Source of the DNA: Lachnospiraceae bacterium
GTDB taxonomy: Bacteria; Bacillota; Clostridia; Lachnospirales; Lachnospiraceae
Assembly: GCA_024698865.1 (NCBI GenBank)
Contig: JAILQS010000183.1
Span: 1 to 52,037 of the forward strand
Length of the DNA stretch: 52,037 bases
Direction: 5' to 3'
The notes under the pieces are model-generated. The model made no database searches. It worked only from the letters and a program-made list of their open reading frames with translations, and was not told the origin of the DNA. This document shows positions 23,401 through 28,852 of this stretch, piece by piece. Every line of letters begins with the position of its first letter. The stretch's first letter is position 1. Both the position numbers and the translations under genes were made by a program.

Positions 23401-26184
23401 TGAATAATTATCTTTATTCGTTCCGCCAACAGGAATTGCTTTTACGCGGAAGAAATATCCTGCATTCACAGCACCCTGCTCGCTGAGTTCTTCTGCATCT
23501 GCTTTGATTCTATCTGCAAAATTATAATTGATACTTGTTGTACGAACGGTATCTCCAAGCTTGGTAGAGCTTCCATTTACATTTGCACGATACAGTTCTA
23601 CTTCGTATTCAACGCTCAGATTCTTTCTGGAAACCGCAATCCACTCTGCTCTACCCGGGTTAGATGCACTCCAGTCAGCATTTTCCGGTGATACAAGTTC
23701 TGCCGGAGTAACAGTAAGCGTTCCTTTTACGGTTGTTAAATTGTAATTCTCTGAATTTGTTGCATCTGAAAATGTTACAAGAACAACGTTATCTGCATTT
23801 CCGGCATTAGAAACAGAACCGCTTACGATGATGCTCTTAAAGTTGTCTGCATAGGCAAGTTCGCCTGTCATCGAATAACCGGTGTCCGTATGTATATTTC
23901 CATCATACGCCCACGTATGAGAATTTGCTGTAATTGTAATGTTTCTTTTTTCAATGGTGAATGTAAGTTCATTTGAAGTTGCTTCTTCGTAGTTCGCTGT
24001 TGCAGCTATAACGGCACGAACCGTGTATTCGCCGGCATCAATCGGTCTTGCCGGAAGTGTTCTGCCCTGGCTGTCTTTGTACACATAAGTAACCGCTCCG
24101 CCACTTACATTGTTGGTGAGTACCACGTCTGCACCTGCTGTACCGTATCTCCATGCGTTGCTACTCATGCTGATTGCAGGCTGGAATTGCGCCTTTACAA
24201 TCTGGAATGTTTTCTCCACCGTTCCATGATATCTGCCACTAAATTCTACGGAAACTGTTGCAGGTCCTACTTCTGTATTCAGACTTGGAGTTACTTCATA
24301 GTACTGCTCCGGAATCGCTACGCCTTTATCCTTAACAATCACTTCCGGTGAAAAAGCAGAACCATTGTAAACAAACGTATCCTCGCTAAGTTCTACCGTT
24401 ACGTCCTGTGAGGTTTCTGCATTTTTCCAAATATCTACCGTCACAACCGGACTATCTACGTATATGGTATCACCTTCAACTGTAACCGATACTCTTACCT
24501 TATAATCTCCGGAATCCGCAAGATCTCTCACACCGTAGGTTGCAGCTGTAGCTCCTTCCAACTCTTCTCCATCCTTAAACCACTGATAAGTGATTGTTCC
24601 GGATGTATTGCCAACTGTTACGGAAAGATTTCTTGCAGTGCCATCATATTCGAAATTCTGTTCTTGTGGCCACTGGGTAACAGAAATTTGTTCTCTTGCC
24701 CATTTTGCTGTCAATTCATAATTCTTTTGTGCCTGTCCCTTCGTAAGTGCAAGTGATGTTCCCACACTTACCTGTGACTCTTCATTTTCAAACCATCCTA
24801 AGAATTCATATCCTTCTCTTGCCGGGCTAGGCAATGCAAATGTCCCATTTCCTGCGACATATACGGTATATGGTTCGTTGTCATTTACATAAGATTCTTT
24901 ATATAAAATAGAAAAAACATCTACGCTGTCTTCACTTTTTGTGACGTTTCCACTGCTGTCTTTTACATAGAAATATACTTCTCCGCTTGCATCTGCAGTC
25001 TTTGTAAATTCTACTGCTTCTGCAATTTGTACTTCATTGTCGGAAATCTCTGTCCAATTATCTACATTCGCTGCATTTGTCTCTGATGAAAATGCATATG
25101 CTTTGATTCCACTTTCATCATCTTTTGCAACCGCATATAATTTATCACGATCATTTCCTGTTCCTGCCTGAAAACTCTGAATCGTAGGTGCTTTTGTATC
25201 TACTGTTTTCGCTGTTAATGTTAATTCGCTTCCACCTGCGTAATCCTCTCCTAATGTTACGGTTGTGGATGCATTGTTTTTATTTGCAAAGGTTACGCCT
25301 TCTGCAGACGCTTCCCATTTATCAAATACAAAGCCTTCCTGCATAGTTGCAGAAATACTCATTGTTTTGTTCGATGCACTACCCGGTATCAGAACCTGTG
25401 AGGTGGCCGGTGTTACGCTTGCAACGCCGGTAAGTCCTTCTACCTGTACTTCTACAGAATATGTACTGTCAGACATTTCTGTTGCACCGGATTCGATATA
25501 ATTTGTTGTGTTCTTTGGTGTAGCATTTACTGTATATGTATACTCACCTTTTCCGCCACTCGTAATATCGCTGCTGAAATTAAGCTGCGTATTCTTGGTG
25601 GTGGTTGTTTTTATCTTTTCGCCGTCTTTATATAAATCGACACTATATTGATTGATTTTGGAGCTGTCTGTATTAGACCAGGTCGCAGTTGTACCCTGCG
25701 TCCACTCTAAACCTGTGGATTTGGCGATTTGTGCCGGCACAATCTTAATTGCATATGCACCGCTGATATCCTGATGCGGTTCGTTATTCTTGTCATCAGG
25801 TTCCCACATATAAGCAATATAATATGACCCTATCTCCGTTGGATACTCTGATTCCGTAAGCGCATGCCAATCATAGTTATTATTATTGGCCGGATTTGTA
25901 TCCGTTGTTCCATAATAAAAACTGGTCGTACCCTCTGATTGATCCCAACTGCTTTCCAGCGCAGCACGAATAACGGTTCCGTAAGGAAACGTTTTTGCTC
26001 CTTCCAGACCTGTTCCTCCTAAACGGATAGTCTCTCCGTTTATTTTGATGTTTTCACTTTCCGCCGCCTGCGTTACCATGGAATTGATATCTATGCCATA
26101 CCCGCCAAGATTACCTATTGTAAGCGCAATTACCAGCAGCAAGCTAATAAATCTCTTCCACTTAAATTTCTTTCGTACCAACAT
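5407..26184 (-). CDS. giant exported Ig/MBG/InlB-repeat surface protein, about 6,925 residues
   Basis: One uninterrupted frame. A GTG at 26229 would add 15 residues but has no ribosome binding site; the ATG at 26184 has GGAG eight bases upstream and is preferred. Signal peptide: basic start then FISLLLVIALTIGNLGG. The first part holds Ig-like and InlB B-repeat/Listeria-Bacteroides type units (for example REGYEFLGWFE). About 22.6-18.3 kb carries aromatic MucBP/InlB-like repeats. About 18.3-12.7 kb carries diverse YDG and MBG domains (KTYDG, VKYGL). About 12.7-6.9 kb is an eightfold A-B-C super-repeat. The C-terminus has a helical Glu/Lys segment, an FN3-like basic domain and a BIG2-like lysine-rich end (GKLTARKKGTCTIYVY). 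There is no LPXTG, SLH domain or catalytic motif that I can see. It is probably a long fibrous adhesin or wall protein of roughly 0.75 MDa. Confidence 0.93.
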   Translation of the reverse strand: MLVRKKFKWKRFISLLLVIALTIGNLGGYGIDINSMVTQAAESENIKINGETIRLGGTGLEGAKTFPYGTVIRAALESSWDQSEGTTSFYYGTTDTNPANNNNYDWHALTESEYPTEIGSYYIAYMWEPDDKNNEPHQDISGAYAIKIVPAQIAKSTGLEWTQGTTATWSNTDSSKINQYSVDLYKDGEKIKTTTTKNTQLNFSSDITSGGKGEYTYTVNATPKNTTNYIESGATEMSDSTYSVEVQVEGLTGVASVTPATSQVLIPGSASNKTMSISATMQEGFVFDKWEASAEGVTFANKNNASTTVTLGEDYAGGSELTLTAKTVDTKAPTIQSFQAGTGNDRDKLYAVAKDDESGIKAYAFSSETNAANVDNWTEISDNEVQIAEAVEFTKTADASGEVYFYVKDSSGNVTKSEDSVDVFSILYKESYVNDNEPYTVYVAGNGTFALPSPAREGYEFLGWFENEESQVSVGTSLALTKGQAQKNYELTAKWAREQISVTQWPQEQNFEYDGTARNLSVTVGNTSGTITYQWFKDGEELEGATAATYGVRDLADSGDYKVRVSVTVEGDTIYVDSPVVTVDIWKNAETSQDVTVELSEDTFVYNGSAFSPEVIVKDKGVAIPEQYYEVTPSLNTEVGPATVSVEFSGRYHGTVEKTFQIVKAQFQPAISMSSNAWRYGTAGADVVLTNNVSGGAVTYVYKDSQGRTLPARPIDAGEYTVRAVIAATANYEEATSNELTFTIEKRNITITANSHTWAYDGNIHTDTGYSMTGELAYADNFKSIIVSGSVSNAGNADNVVLVTFSDATNSENYNLTTVKGTLTVTPAELVSPENADWSASNPGRAEWIAVSRKNLSVEYEVELYRANVNGSSTKLGDTVRTTSINYNFADRIKADAEELSEQGAVNAGYFFRVKAIPVGGTNKDNYSESGASQSGRVYTGEVRVVADNGLSHITVGDEQVNGGADGKVILIQGESIQANAVFATGYEPATQVWTTDHAEYLSVSSQGSVSSKITLNKNIDSSVNATLYGHSSDENPIIGVFEAESTDNNKKVEFTIQASDTKAISAWAVTTKTNSAQITQGEWTSVAPTTLLDTTLEISTQGTYYLYVKDNSGNIVKSEGIGIYAIHFSSGEGEGSMPDVLKIQGKMLTLPSNVFTKSGFYFTGWKGVSGRYSNAGKFAADREDTLVAQWSDKQYAYTVNYYYMDTDGNYPTEPEATATFNSGYGTVIGFENEIVAAKKTGFSLDAANSTPSIEITDNEQVLNLYYKRNTYTLTFTYKYPGDAQDTVVENSYRYGAAITELEKPTYTGYIFAGWTYGNVGSAPETMPAHDVSATGRFNPDVVNYQVNYYLANLSGEGDASYTRVAQDTMNAYADSSLNLDITRDEVREFEGFTTAGVTVTTGVEGGVDPGELQTTAHGTVLAGNTVHVNYYYTRNTYNLFLKVYKQNRKETSKFYSHSWTVEYGAPIDADYYANYQKDTWRNLGVDLDGLQLAPVKGKDWSTGVVPGTMPAGDLTINRDFVSTTFSNYTLEVYQENAQGNYVKNASLVYEGSVGSTVTIGNAESDTIKLSSLSASIPYFSSYELDEDNANNVLEGEVKPLDETPTVLRIYLERKVLSVQVRYYYKNSNYSNVQIATVTKTGKWGETYSPESFAFFKGDFTPDAWEAQGYTYSLGTSTIDGTPVTQYDFLNNGYVVNYDGYYSEYGSGHWTGKKYDSPSDVNNDTGSVKIGQNNSGYVNVYYTKVAKEQQYCLNVKYNASETYFKAADYSAKRGTHWVTLTDDAEKEYRVRVANKAYVLKGNWNPPANLGIYEGYPGLAGKNYTYQYEQPETPKDGFYTVNINGSTYYAKDETENGDTVSYVYVMDDSNQFYAGNRIGYSLGSKTEPYKKVQSIVDDYKTNYGGTEAGKDPTATALYIYGTSQSGIFSGTSNVDLTFSFNKRASYTISHVVNGNACVGHSFVDGTHVTREQAICNLEGAFPTREGYSLNWYKDTGYQNEVTDFTITGNVTFYGRYERAVLKNKVYASYKLANSINVAGQDTYYITGDNFESAVSEHADDFTVENSSYEGAYVDGLGRNKVVDCAINKYYYKGSLVLLEKEIPAVSYSELTVEPDDYVNMAEGYHYDDTQPDNQLHGYCQTTPAEFAIFYARQAYELKTTYGNTKVDNSQIANIEFDSTQTLPVPSRYGYRFAGWQLKKWNEATSQYVDFTAADKTACGYTENGDHSVTFNMPENNVWAVAKWTPDYFDQVIYHYFQSEQKTYNKDVIEELEDANSASVSVRIGSDNMTGIAYYNGASINDGVLGVKVTDGNKESYYKGGEKDGDVVLVDVSDLAVVKQTISTTDEGKFRSEDEYTISDYCLEDAAMFSFSHAVFTDDSNVTSCTSGSKITAVYGMGLDYFYERTSDYSVKVGKRAVNADSSGLNVSGSGVFYHGENASLIADTTSGYDFLGWFDASDVLKNYDPEAGLSLEGYELIDNIQSAISEGSIQPVTTNATYAYKVLGNKAWIALTKALSVPEVSAVINGTTQYTYGYKVSSQNALSVGITSEEEAAVGITDYQWYEVINGEEVELPGEVSSVFAMPEGKRVGQYTYRCKVTVSRKDNGLSTVITSSDKVITVAKAALAVSENSYTGTYDGNNHSATVSVTTAGTYKVYYSEEALNESNYKAKGSLTAPAYKDVKMEAGEVVGYPVYYYAVEEDANGQDVGNYNSVSGCVYVTINPKKVTVVPTGAAFTKDYDGKAEVTGSITDSTSDYYRLANGNYVTVTGILPGDTAKGYVAAFNATFNTPHVSGSSKITLNEFRVVYVDEGSVIKTVNNYAFESAILTLSGYITSKEITAEWSAEDTFTYDGTVKAPSVELANADDLPDDNIEIEVSGGQKNVGHYTAHAELSSTDYLLDAGSATHEFSIVSKATTVSPTDNTLVYNGQTQYLTSFEGTDLPEGYTIEAGTNRGAKDVGNYTVTAQNIKIYDEEHKDATDNFEITAGNGTLTIAKRAVTIDGISFADKTYDGNVTATPVSEAGILTGVTFANIIEGDELSFLANKVTGQFVSKDAGDRAITITFDPEGLSGEDSANYYLDTESNNNQRTANATIAKKSIDITPNNTSVVYGEEAVFSASNEALVGSENFASLVSGTITYKVAKEGETPAVYSHTMNVGEYEIIADVTALSATNYVFTSTQNGTLTITKRHIAAESETGASVDKTYDGNTDATDSLEREDYQFTSVDGDDASGVVNGDDVNLSDGYSAEFEGDDVGNNHTVTVTPDGVDNENYELDTDHFTIDGHITRKPLTIKADAKTITYGAADPTYTATFTGLTAEDSNNKDTLFDVTFSEQYDNTDPAKRNAGDYVITPSCVAHTENYAITYENGTLKVNKKQLTVKANNITDLVYGNFTAGDLAYTGTITGFAYDDTQSVITGNPVYECKENWNATTKKDVGLDTVAGTYEIRPNVSGLSATNYTFTATKGNLTIAKALIDVQGIVVDNKTYDGTVMVLPEDINTTAVEYRKHTEDDSESWGGNGIEGSTGITANDKEYLAEQGTCGLIITGEYASKNAGSTNVNLTVGLNEYMAARYELVQKPASVGAVIDKKALTVRAKDTTVKYGLTPSYSVTYSGFVSGESEKKAGVLTGTVQYACDYRNTTPVTTAGTQLPITPSGYSASNYDIQYVNGTLTVAKNQLAVSAATWSQETPGTITYPASAGIGDVAVKDYTLTLYKKGATETKIGESVTTAELSHSFLEEMRAAGAGQYIVKVVANPDTENNENNCNVLASNEKASGTISAANVIATAAEDAVSQAGLDTDTPVEFNSAASEQYVVIAGEQNIPIKLNLKNATGYKVEDIAAADAEGEAVDFVSVADGANKGEIASSYSTTFNVAKTMTATDDIHLVYTLGAKAATLSTVITVDKEQPISLTYGYGNDVKPTFTTIASVVDDNVTVDEYDYTYTWKVNYGAKTEIINDGVVNNGNVSTFVFPSELAVRNDYNVFCTVKATRKDNGQSKANVNTDRIGVQITKAAFLSSVSIESWAYGEARKTPSVSLNPGNGVITYEYREAGSNNWTTNVPTNVGNYQVKANIAETPNYTAYTTSAVDFSITQATLTTPEEPWMEASGNVPYGLIKWNRVPGVRENADAQESASAIDISYRVKLYYKEGSEWTLYKTYNTDVNATQQDVLADINAHGNGIYKYTITAISDNASNCADSAENEGNILYLNSTVATIDEATSEEATEKTYDGAAIALTAGSEGTVTSYQWYKDAAVVTGATSATYNVRYVEDNGVYVAKMQVTGAEGSYDVYTICKTIHVTPRALTLTAATAEKTYDGTALTAGTYSITDGSLAEFDSVADAITCEVNGTVTTGKSGSNTADNKIENLVIKRGEKVVFAENGANNNYTVTKTDGLLTVHPRSLGNGTADCTENITATMTESAVYTGEAITPEVTITDKNRLDAANVEIGETLERKASEENDNYDYDVAYENNVGAGTATVTITGNGNYTGSIVRTFDIAKATTDITVSSTAQTLSKTYDKTPVSAPVYTYSAQGRTGAGIVSVTYYAVEGENETELDGAPANAGDYRVKISAAEGANFNAPATQTVNFTIAKRPVTLTATSDTKPYGSEVPSFTANITAGDVIEGDDLAQTAVVAEGTTAESVPQEYAVSVQYAEDPNYAVTCVAGTYTITKADQIITAEDVTVTYDEQNHGYTATVAGAVNGLADNTGALSYYVGDEAFTGKTNAGTYEITVNAAETDCYNAATTTATLTIEKAATSFDVTSTSDDLSKVYDGNAVNAPEFTYSAEGKDGAGDVNVSYYDVSGEEVVLLNEAPADAGSYKAVIHATAGVNFEAPEAQEILFTISKRPITFTATGDTKPYGSEVPSFEVNITLGEMVGAQNLAPVATTEATRESAPGEYDVTISYASNENYDVTCNNATYTITKAQQTITMEDASVVFDGDNHTLEATVLGANNNLAVNTGALSYYVNEEAFTGASDVGVYEVTAVAAANDYYEEATENATLTITKAPTNIDVTSTAESMSRIYDGTEIETPEFTYSGTGYNKAGEVSVTYYAVDGEGAETQLENKPKDAGSYKVVISAAESDNMFAAEPVSVAFTINKRPVELRAADVSRPYGSELPEFEVLVGGEGIVAGDSLAQVATVEEGTNEESAPGSYSLTVGFTSDDNYVVTTVPGTYTITKATQVITAEDKEVRFDGQPHSYSATVAGAENGRTEHTGELSYFIADEPFAGATALARYTITVRAAGTDYYEPAETTATLAIVAGHAEITMESTEEELSKIYDGTPVEEPEYTYNAEGKPGAGEVVVTYYKIVGDTEEELPGRPKDAGDYRVEVKAEAGDSYSETEPVSVNFTITKRAVTLKAADAERAYGSEIPEFGIEVATGSIVEGDDLGAVATTVATRESAPGEYGISVGYTANSNYDVTTENGTYTVTQADQVINAEDMQIDYDGLAHALSASVVGAENNSSANTGDITYELDDEVFENATVAGVYRIKVKAAANTYYKAAEKTIELTIVPAATTLTVTSTSEGLSKEYDGQPIEDIEYVYSADGEEGAGEVNVSYFKINGEEETAIEGKPVDAGEYKAVVSASAGTNYAAPESQTVNFTITKRAIEYTVNGDSKPFGSEIPEFAVAITAGSMAEGESLNPVGSTTATSESAPAEYPVTVNYTANSNYDVSIVPAVYTITKADQTITAEDVEIAYDGQNHAYEATVTGAENGLSDHTGEVTYLYNGQSVEGVVAPGTYTVSIQVAENEYYNAANTTATLVITKANAEITINSTSESLTKEYDGMPVDPVAYTYSAAENEGIGEVSVTYYKVTEEAEEELPEAPVAAGDYKAVVRGTEGDNFNAPEEKSINFAILKRQVTITATSETKPYGSEVPAFDAEITTGSMVGEETLSPVASTEATSESIPGEYAVTVSYAANPNYEVTCVDGTYTVEKAEQVISVDDLELVYDGENHMVNATVEGKENHLSANTGELSYYVDEQEFSGAANTGVYNVVVKAAATEFYDAAEASATITITAADATIELLSNSDDLSKKYDGEVVASPEYEYSANDKPGAGTVVTKYYKVVEGSEDVLLDGAPKNAGEYKAVISAVAGDNFKAVEEQTVAFSIAKRDVSLNTENVVRTYASEVPEFEVTVGGDGMVGEESLQPVATTDATIESAPDNYDITISYTEDDNYNVTVNNAVYTVEKGTQIISADDVIVEYDGEEHCVVGTAKGSVTDSDENTGAVSYKLADETITGLTAPGTYDITVVAAETDYYNAAQTTATLTIEKAATSISISSSADDISKVYDGTPVNEPVFTYSANGKEGAVQPVVRYYKLLDDDVEEPLTGAPKDYGKYKAVVTCEEGENYKAPETQELEFIITKRTIALKANNVQNVYGNDVPEFTVVVSSGEIAAGDELDIVATTEATKESAPGQYPIIVSHNGNENYNIHTINGEYTIIKRTNDFVDSLTVSDVGFGTNPNPSATGKYGNVTYLYSEAEDGEYTSTIPTQIGRYYVKAVIDEGDTYFGIEGAAKEFLITKTEQNGNETTSVKTEGGPAIDVEGMDHIFDTPTYTEEMKELVRNGGNIEFRITSENLADASIKKKLSDAATSKESKAVVLSNLKGEFIKQPVDGEPEITEVTDMDGYVLVKMSLPAEAIGRKDYTLNRYEDGAVVPVAMLDEDAIADGELPDEEGFYLEDDELYLYTKKCTPLALNYSIADELAAERQRKKEEEAKIAAAKRGTLSLGEVDKMITSLNTDKGDPKNSTFRLLRLRAIEKKKALVLKWTRYKKADGYIIYGSACGKKMKYVTTINTNKKTKLKVKKLKANKYYKYIVFAYKNIYGEKRIIASSKSAHACTRSKKKANPTKIKSVKKKLTLKKGKKFKFKPKYSCPKGKKVHQHIAIFRYESTNEKIAKVNKKGKLTARKKGTCTIYVYTQNGLYKKVKVRVK
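6885..12715 (-). repeat. A-B-C super-repeat array (8 copies, ~755 bp) inside the giant gene
   Basis: Each unit codes for about 250 residues in three MBG-like domains. A begins with a Ser-Thr strand followed by (S)K.YDG and contains GAGEV.VTYY and P.DAG.YK. B contains PYGSE(V/I)P.F and ESAP..Y. C contains YDG..H, an N.G.LSY segment and YY.AA. A-starts fall near 12710, 11938, 11187, 10418, 9660, 8910, 8155 and 7393. The eighth copy stops after B, giving 8 A, 8 B and 7 C. Copies differ substantially in sequence, so the array looks old rather than freshly amplified. Confidence 0.85.
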
Positions 26185-26269
26185 ATGCCTCACTCCATAA
26201 ATCCTTTTATATCTCGTTAATAACTTCACACTTTATGAAATTAATTTGTGAAAGTATCCCTAAAACCAC

Positions 26270-26306
26270 AAATACCTTCAATGATTGTCCGTCATCGAAG
26301 GTATCG
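26270..26306 (-). terminator. terminator after rplA
   Basis: On the minus strand ATACCTTCGATGA pairs with TCATTGAAGGTAT around a short loop, followed by TTTGTGGTTTT. It lies about 15 bp after the rplA stop and before the giant gene, so the ribosomal transcript should end here. Confidence 0.75.
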
Positions 26307-26318
26307 TGTATATTCTAA

Positions 26319-27011
26319 TTACATATATTTCATTGGGTTAACCTTGATTCCAGGTCCCATAGTTGTTGAAATAGAAACGTTTTTGAAATACTGTCCTTTT
26401 GCAGCTGCAGGTTTTGCTTTTGCGATTGCTTCCATAATAGCATCGAAGTTGTCTGCAATCTGTTCCTCTGTGAAGGATGCTTTTCCTACAGGAACGTGAA
26501 CAATATTTGCTTTGTCTAATCTGTACTCGATCTTACCTGCTTTAATATCATTTACAGCCTTTGTAATATCCATTGTTACAGTACCTGCTTTTGGGTTAGG
26601 CATTAAGCCTTTTGGTCCAAGTACACGTCCGAGACGACCTACAACACCCATCATATCCGGAGTTGCTACAACTACGTCGAACTCAAACCATCCGTCGTTC
26701 TGGATCTTAGGAATTAAATCCTCAGCTCCTACGAAATCTGCGCCTGCTGCTTCTGCCTCTTCTGCTTTTGCACCCTTAGCGAATACAAGAACACGAACTG
26801 TTTTACCGGTTCCGTGAGGTAATACTACAGCACCACGAATCTGCTGGTCTGCGTGACGTCCGTCAACACCAAGTCTGATATGCGCTTCTACTGTTTCATC
26901 GAATTTTGCAACTGCTGTTTTCTTAATTAATGCTGCAGCTTCTGCAGGTTCATACTGAACTGTTCTATCAACAAGCTTAGCAGCTTCTAAATATTTTTTT
27001 CCTCTTTTCAT
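26319..27011 (-). CDS. rplA: 50S ribosomal protein L1
   Basis: 230 residues, the usual bacterial length. Typical L1 features include the N-terminus [33 protein letters not shown], the [22 protein letters not shown] stretch (about residues 119-140) and the C-terminal TMGPGIKVN. It binds 23S rRNA at the L1 stalk and represses its own operon mRNA. AGGAGG is well placed before the ATG. It is the last gene of the operon, with a terminator directly after. In most Firmicutes rplJ and rplL come next; they do not here. Confidence 0.98.
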   Translation of the reverse strand: MKRGKKYLEAAKLVDRTVQYEPAEAAALIKKTAVAKFDETVEAHIRLGVDGRHADQQIRGAVVLPHGTGKTVRVLVFAKGAKAEEAEAAGADFVGAEDLIPKIQNDGWFEFDVVVATPDMMGVVGRLGRVLGPKGLMPNPKAGTVTMDITKAVNDIKAGKIEYRLDKANIVHVPVGKASFTEEQIADNFDAIMEAIAKAKPAAAKGQYFKNVSISTTMGPGIKVNPMKYM

Positions 27012-27024
27012 TATTAAACCTCCT

Positions 27025-27052
27025 GTGGTAATGGCGGGATATTCCCTTCCAC
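27025..27052 (-). promoter_or_regulatory. candidate L1 autoregulatory hairpin between rplK and rplA
   Basis: On the minus strand GTGG, AA, GGGA, loop ATA, TCCC, GCCATTA, CCAC forms a two-part stem with an asymmetric internal loop, immediately before the rplA ribosome binding site. This resembles the L1 target shape in 23S rRNA and in L1-regulated mRNAs. Assignment is by shape and position only. Confidence 0.45.
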
Positions 27053-27131
27053 TAATTTCGACCTTTGAAAAAGTCTTTTATTTGCGATAAAAACTGAATT
27101 GATTTAAAACTTTGAATCTGCTTTTGAAGTA

Positions 27132-27557
27132 TTAGTCTTCAACAACGATTCCCATACTTCTTGCTGTACCGGAAATCATGCTAATAGCAGCTTCCATAGA
27201 TGCTGCATTTAAGTCCGGCATTTTAAGTTCGGCGATTTTCTGAACTTCTGCTTTTTTGATTGTTGCAACTTTAGTCTTGTTAGGAACTCCTGAACCAGAC
27301 TGAATGTTACATGCTTTCTTTAACAATACTGCTGCAGGAGGAGTCTTTGTAATAAAACTAAAACTTCTGTCTGCATATACAGTGATAACAACAGGAATTA
27401 ACATTCCTTCCTGTCCGGCTGTTTTTGCATTAAACTCTTTTGTGAACTGTACGATGTTCACTCCGTGCTGACCAAGCGCAGGTCCAACCGGTGGAGCCGG
27501 TGTTGCTTTTCCAGCAGGAATTTGCAATTTAATATAACCTTCTATTTTCTTTGCCAT
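27132..27557 (-). CDS. rplK: 50S ribosomal protein L11
   Basis: 141 residues, full length. [34 protein letters not shown] and the C-terminal rRNA-binding domain ending [12 protein letters not shown] are diagnostic. It forms the GTPase-associated centre base with 23S rRNA. AGGAGG lies eight bases before the ATG. It is followed after about 120 bp by rplA, with a structured spacer between. Confidence 0.99.
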   Translation of the reverse strand: MAKKIEGYIKLQIPAGKATPAPPVGPALGQHGVNIVQFTKEFNAKTAGQEGMLIPVVITVYADRSFSFITKTPPAAVLLKKACNIQSGSGVPNKTKVATIKKAEVQKIAELKMPDLNAASMEAAISMISGTARSMGIVVED

Positions 27558-27595
27558 TTTCGTGTACCTCCTAAATGCTTGTGAAATTAATCACA

Positions 27596-28117
27596 TCAAT
27601 CCTTTTTGATATCCTTAAACCCAATTTCAACCGGTGTCTCGCGACCAAACATATCGATGTTAATCGTGGCCATACGTTTTTGTTCATTAACCGATTTGAT
27701 AACTCCGTTTGTATTCTCCCATACACCCGCAGTTACGATAACACTGTCGCCAACCTTGAATGCCGGAGCTGCAACTGCTTCTTTATGAAGTCCCATGCTC
27801 TCCATCTCCTGATCGGTCAATGGTACCGGTTTGGACCCTGGTCCAACGAATCCCGTCACTCCACGAGTATTTCGTACCACATACCATGTGTCATCATTCA
27901 TAACCATATTAATAAGAACATACGCCGGGAACATCTTACGGATGGATTCTTTCTGATTGCCATCCTTATCTTCCACCATGTCCTGCATCATAGGAACGGA
28001 TACTTCTAATATCTGATCCTGCAGGGATCTGTTCTCAATGGTTTTCTCGATATTTGCTTTTACCTTATTCTCATATCCGGAATAAGTATGAACAACATAC
28101 CATCTAGCCTCTGACAT
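27596..28117 (-). CDS. nusG: transcription termination/antitermination protein NusG
   Basis: 173 residues from the ATG at 28117 (MSEARWYVVHTYSGYENKVK). The frame extends 13 codons further upstream, but that segment (basic, RTARRQKGKG) is not NusG-like and AAAGGTGAG precedes the chosen ATG. An NGN domain spans about 5-110 (FPAYVLINMVM, TRGVTGFVGPG) and a KOW domain about 122-170 (FKVGDSVIV, MFGRETPVEIGF). It binds RNA polymerase and couples transcription to termination, pausing and translation. It lies between secE and rplK as in most bacteria. Confidence 0.97.
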   Translation of the reverse strand: MSEARWYVVHTYSGYENKVKANIEKTIENRSLQDQILEVSVPMMQDMVEDKDGNQKESIRKMFPAYVLINMVMNDDTWYVVRNTRGVTGFVGPGSKPVPLTDQEMESMGLHKEAVAAPAFKVGDSVIVTAGVWENTNGVIKSVNEQKRMATINIDMFGRETPVEIGFKDIKKD

Positions 28118-28186
28118 TTTCTCACCTTTTCCTTTTTGGCGCCTCGCCGTTCTCATTCATTGGGACAATTCTTAATGTTATATACT

Positions 28187-28417
28187 CTATACAATATTAA
28201 GAAGTTTATCGATGCCGAATTTGATAGCAAAGTCAACTGCAGCAATTAATACTCCTAAAATAAATGTTACGATCACTACTGTAGTTGTCTGCTTAATAAG
28301 AGCATCTTTGTTTGGCCAAATTATCTTTTTGAATTCGGCTTTCAGACCTTTGAAAAAGCTTTTCTTTGCAGCTGTTTCAGTTGTCTGTTCTGGACTCTTT
28401 ACTGTAGTCTCTCCCAT
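28187..28417 (-). CDS. secE: preprotein translocase subunit SecE
   Basis: 76 residues from the ATG at 28417 (MGETTVKSPEQ). The frame opens earlier with a GTG at 28471, but those 18 residues are basic and lack a proper ribosome binding site. The conserved short-SecE core is present: FFKGLKAEFKKIIWPNKDAL followed by one membrane helix (VVIVTFILGVLIAAVDFAI). It joins SecY and SecG in the membrane export channel that the large exported proteins of this window would use. It lies between rpmG and nusG; no tRNA gene is found in the 69-bp spacer. Confidence 0.93.
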   Translation of the reverse strand: MGETTVKSPEQTTETAAKKSFFKGLKAEFKKIIWPNKDALIKQTTTVVIVTFILGVLIAAVDFAIKFGIDKLLNIV

Positions 28418-28486
28418 ATTCGTCACTTTCCCTTTCCGCATCCTCCGATGCAGTAATGGACTCCGCTTCACATCATTATATGGAAA

Positions 28487-28636
28487 TTATTTTGTTTCTT
28501 TGTGTAATGTATGTGATTTGCAGAATCTACAATACTTTTTAGTTTCCATTCTATCCGGATGGAGTTTCTTCTCCTTTGTCAGGTTGTAATTACGACGTTT
28601 GCATTCTGTACATGCTAATGTAATCTTTACACGCAC
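28487..28636 (-). CDS. rpmG: 50S ribosomal protein L33 (zinc-binding form)
   Basis: 49 residues, starting at GTG ([19 protein letters not shown]) and ending [15 protein letters not shown] lies eight bases before the GTG. Two Cys pairs, CTEC and CRFC, make this the zinc-ribbon (C+) version of L33. It is the first gene of the rpmG-secE-nusG-rplK-rplA operon. Confidence 0.96.
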   Translation of the reverse strand: MRVKITLACTECKRRNYNLTKEKKLHPDRMETKKYCRFCKSHTLHKETK

Positions 28637-28711
28637 GGTTGCCACCTCCAATTGTTTGATTATTTTCAGTTTTTAGGCATAAAAAAAAGACCTGTTCATC
28701 TCGCCTACCCT

Positions 28712-28740
28712 ATTTTATCATATGTATTTTTTTTCGTCAA
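28712..28740 (-). promoter_or_regulatory. sigma-A promoter of the rpmG-secE-nusG-rplK-rplA operon
   Basis: Minus strand TTGACG (28735-28740), 17-bp spacer that is largely an A-run, then TAAAAT (28712-28717). This is a near-consensus housekeeping promoter. It leaves a leader of about 70 nt before the rpmG GTG. Confidence 0.8.
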
Positions 28741-28852
28741 GCATTTTTTTTGGACTCAAACCGCCGTTTTCTAGTACTTACGCTGGGAACTTCTAGCATA
28801 TAAATCCTTCCAATTGTAAATATTTTTTTTACATTTTTGAAATTTTAAAAAT

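Noticed and set aside
26185-26229. upstream GTG start of the giant gene
   Set aside because: No ribosome binding site precedes it, while GGAG is well placed before the ATG at 26184, which also gives a normal signal peptide.
28418-28486. tRNA-Trp gene between rpmG and secE, as in some bacteria
   Set aside because: The 69-bp spacer has no cloverleaf potential or CCA end; it contains only the upstream part of the secE frame.
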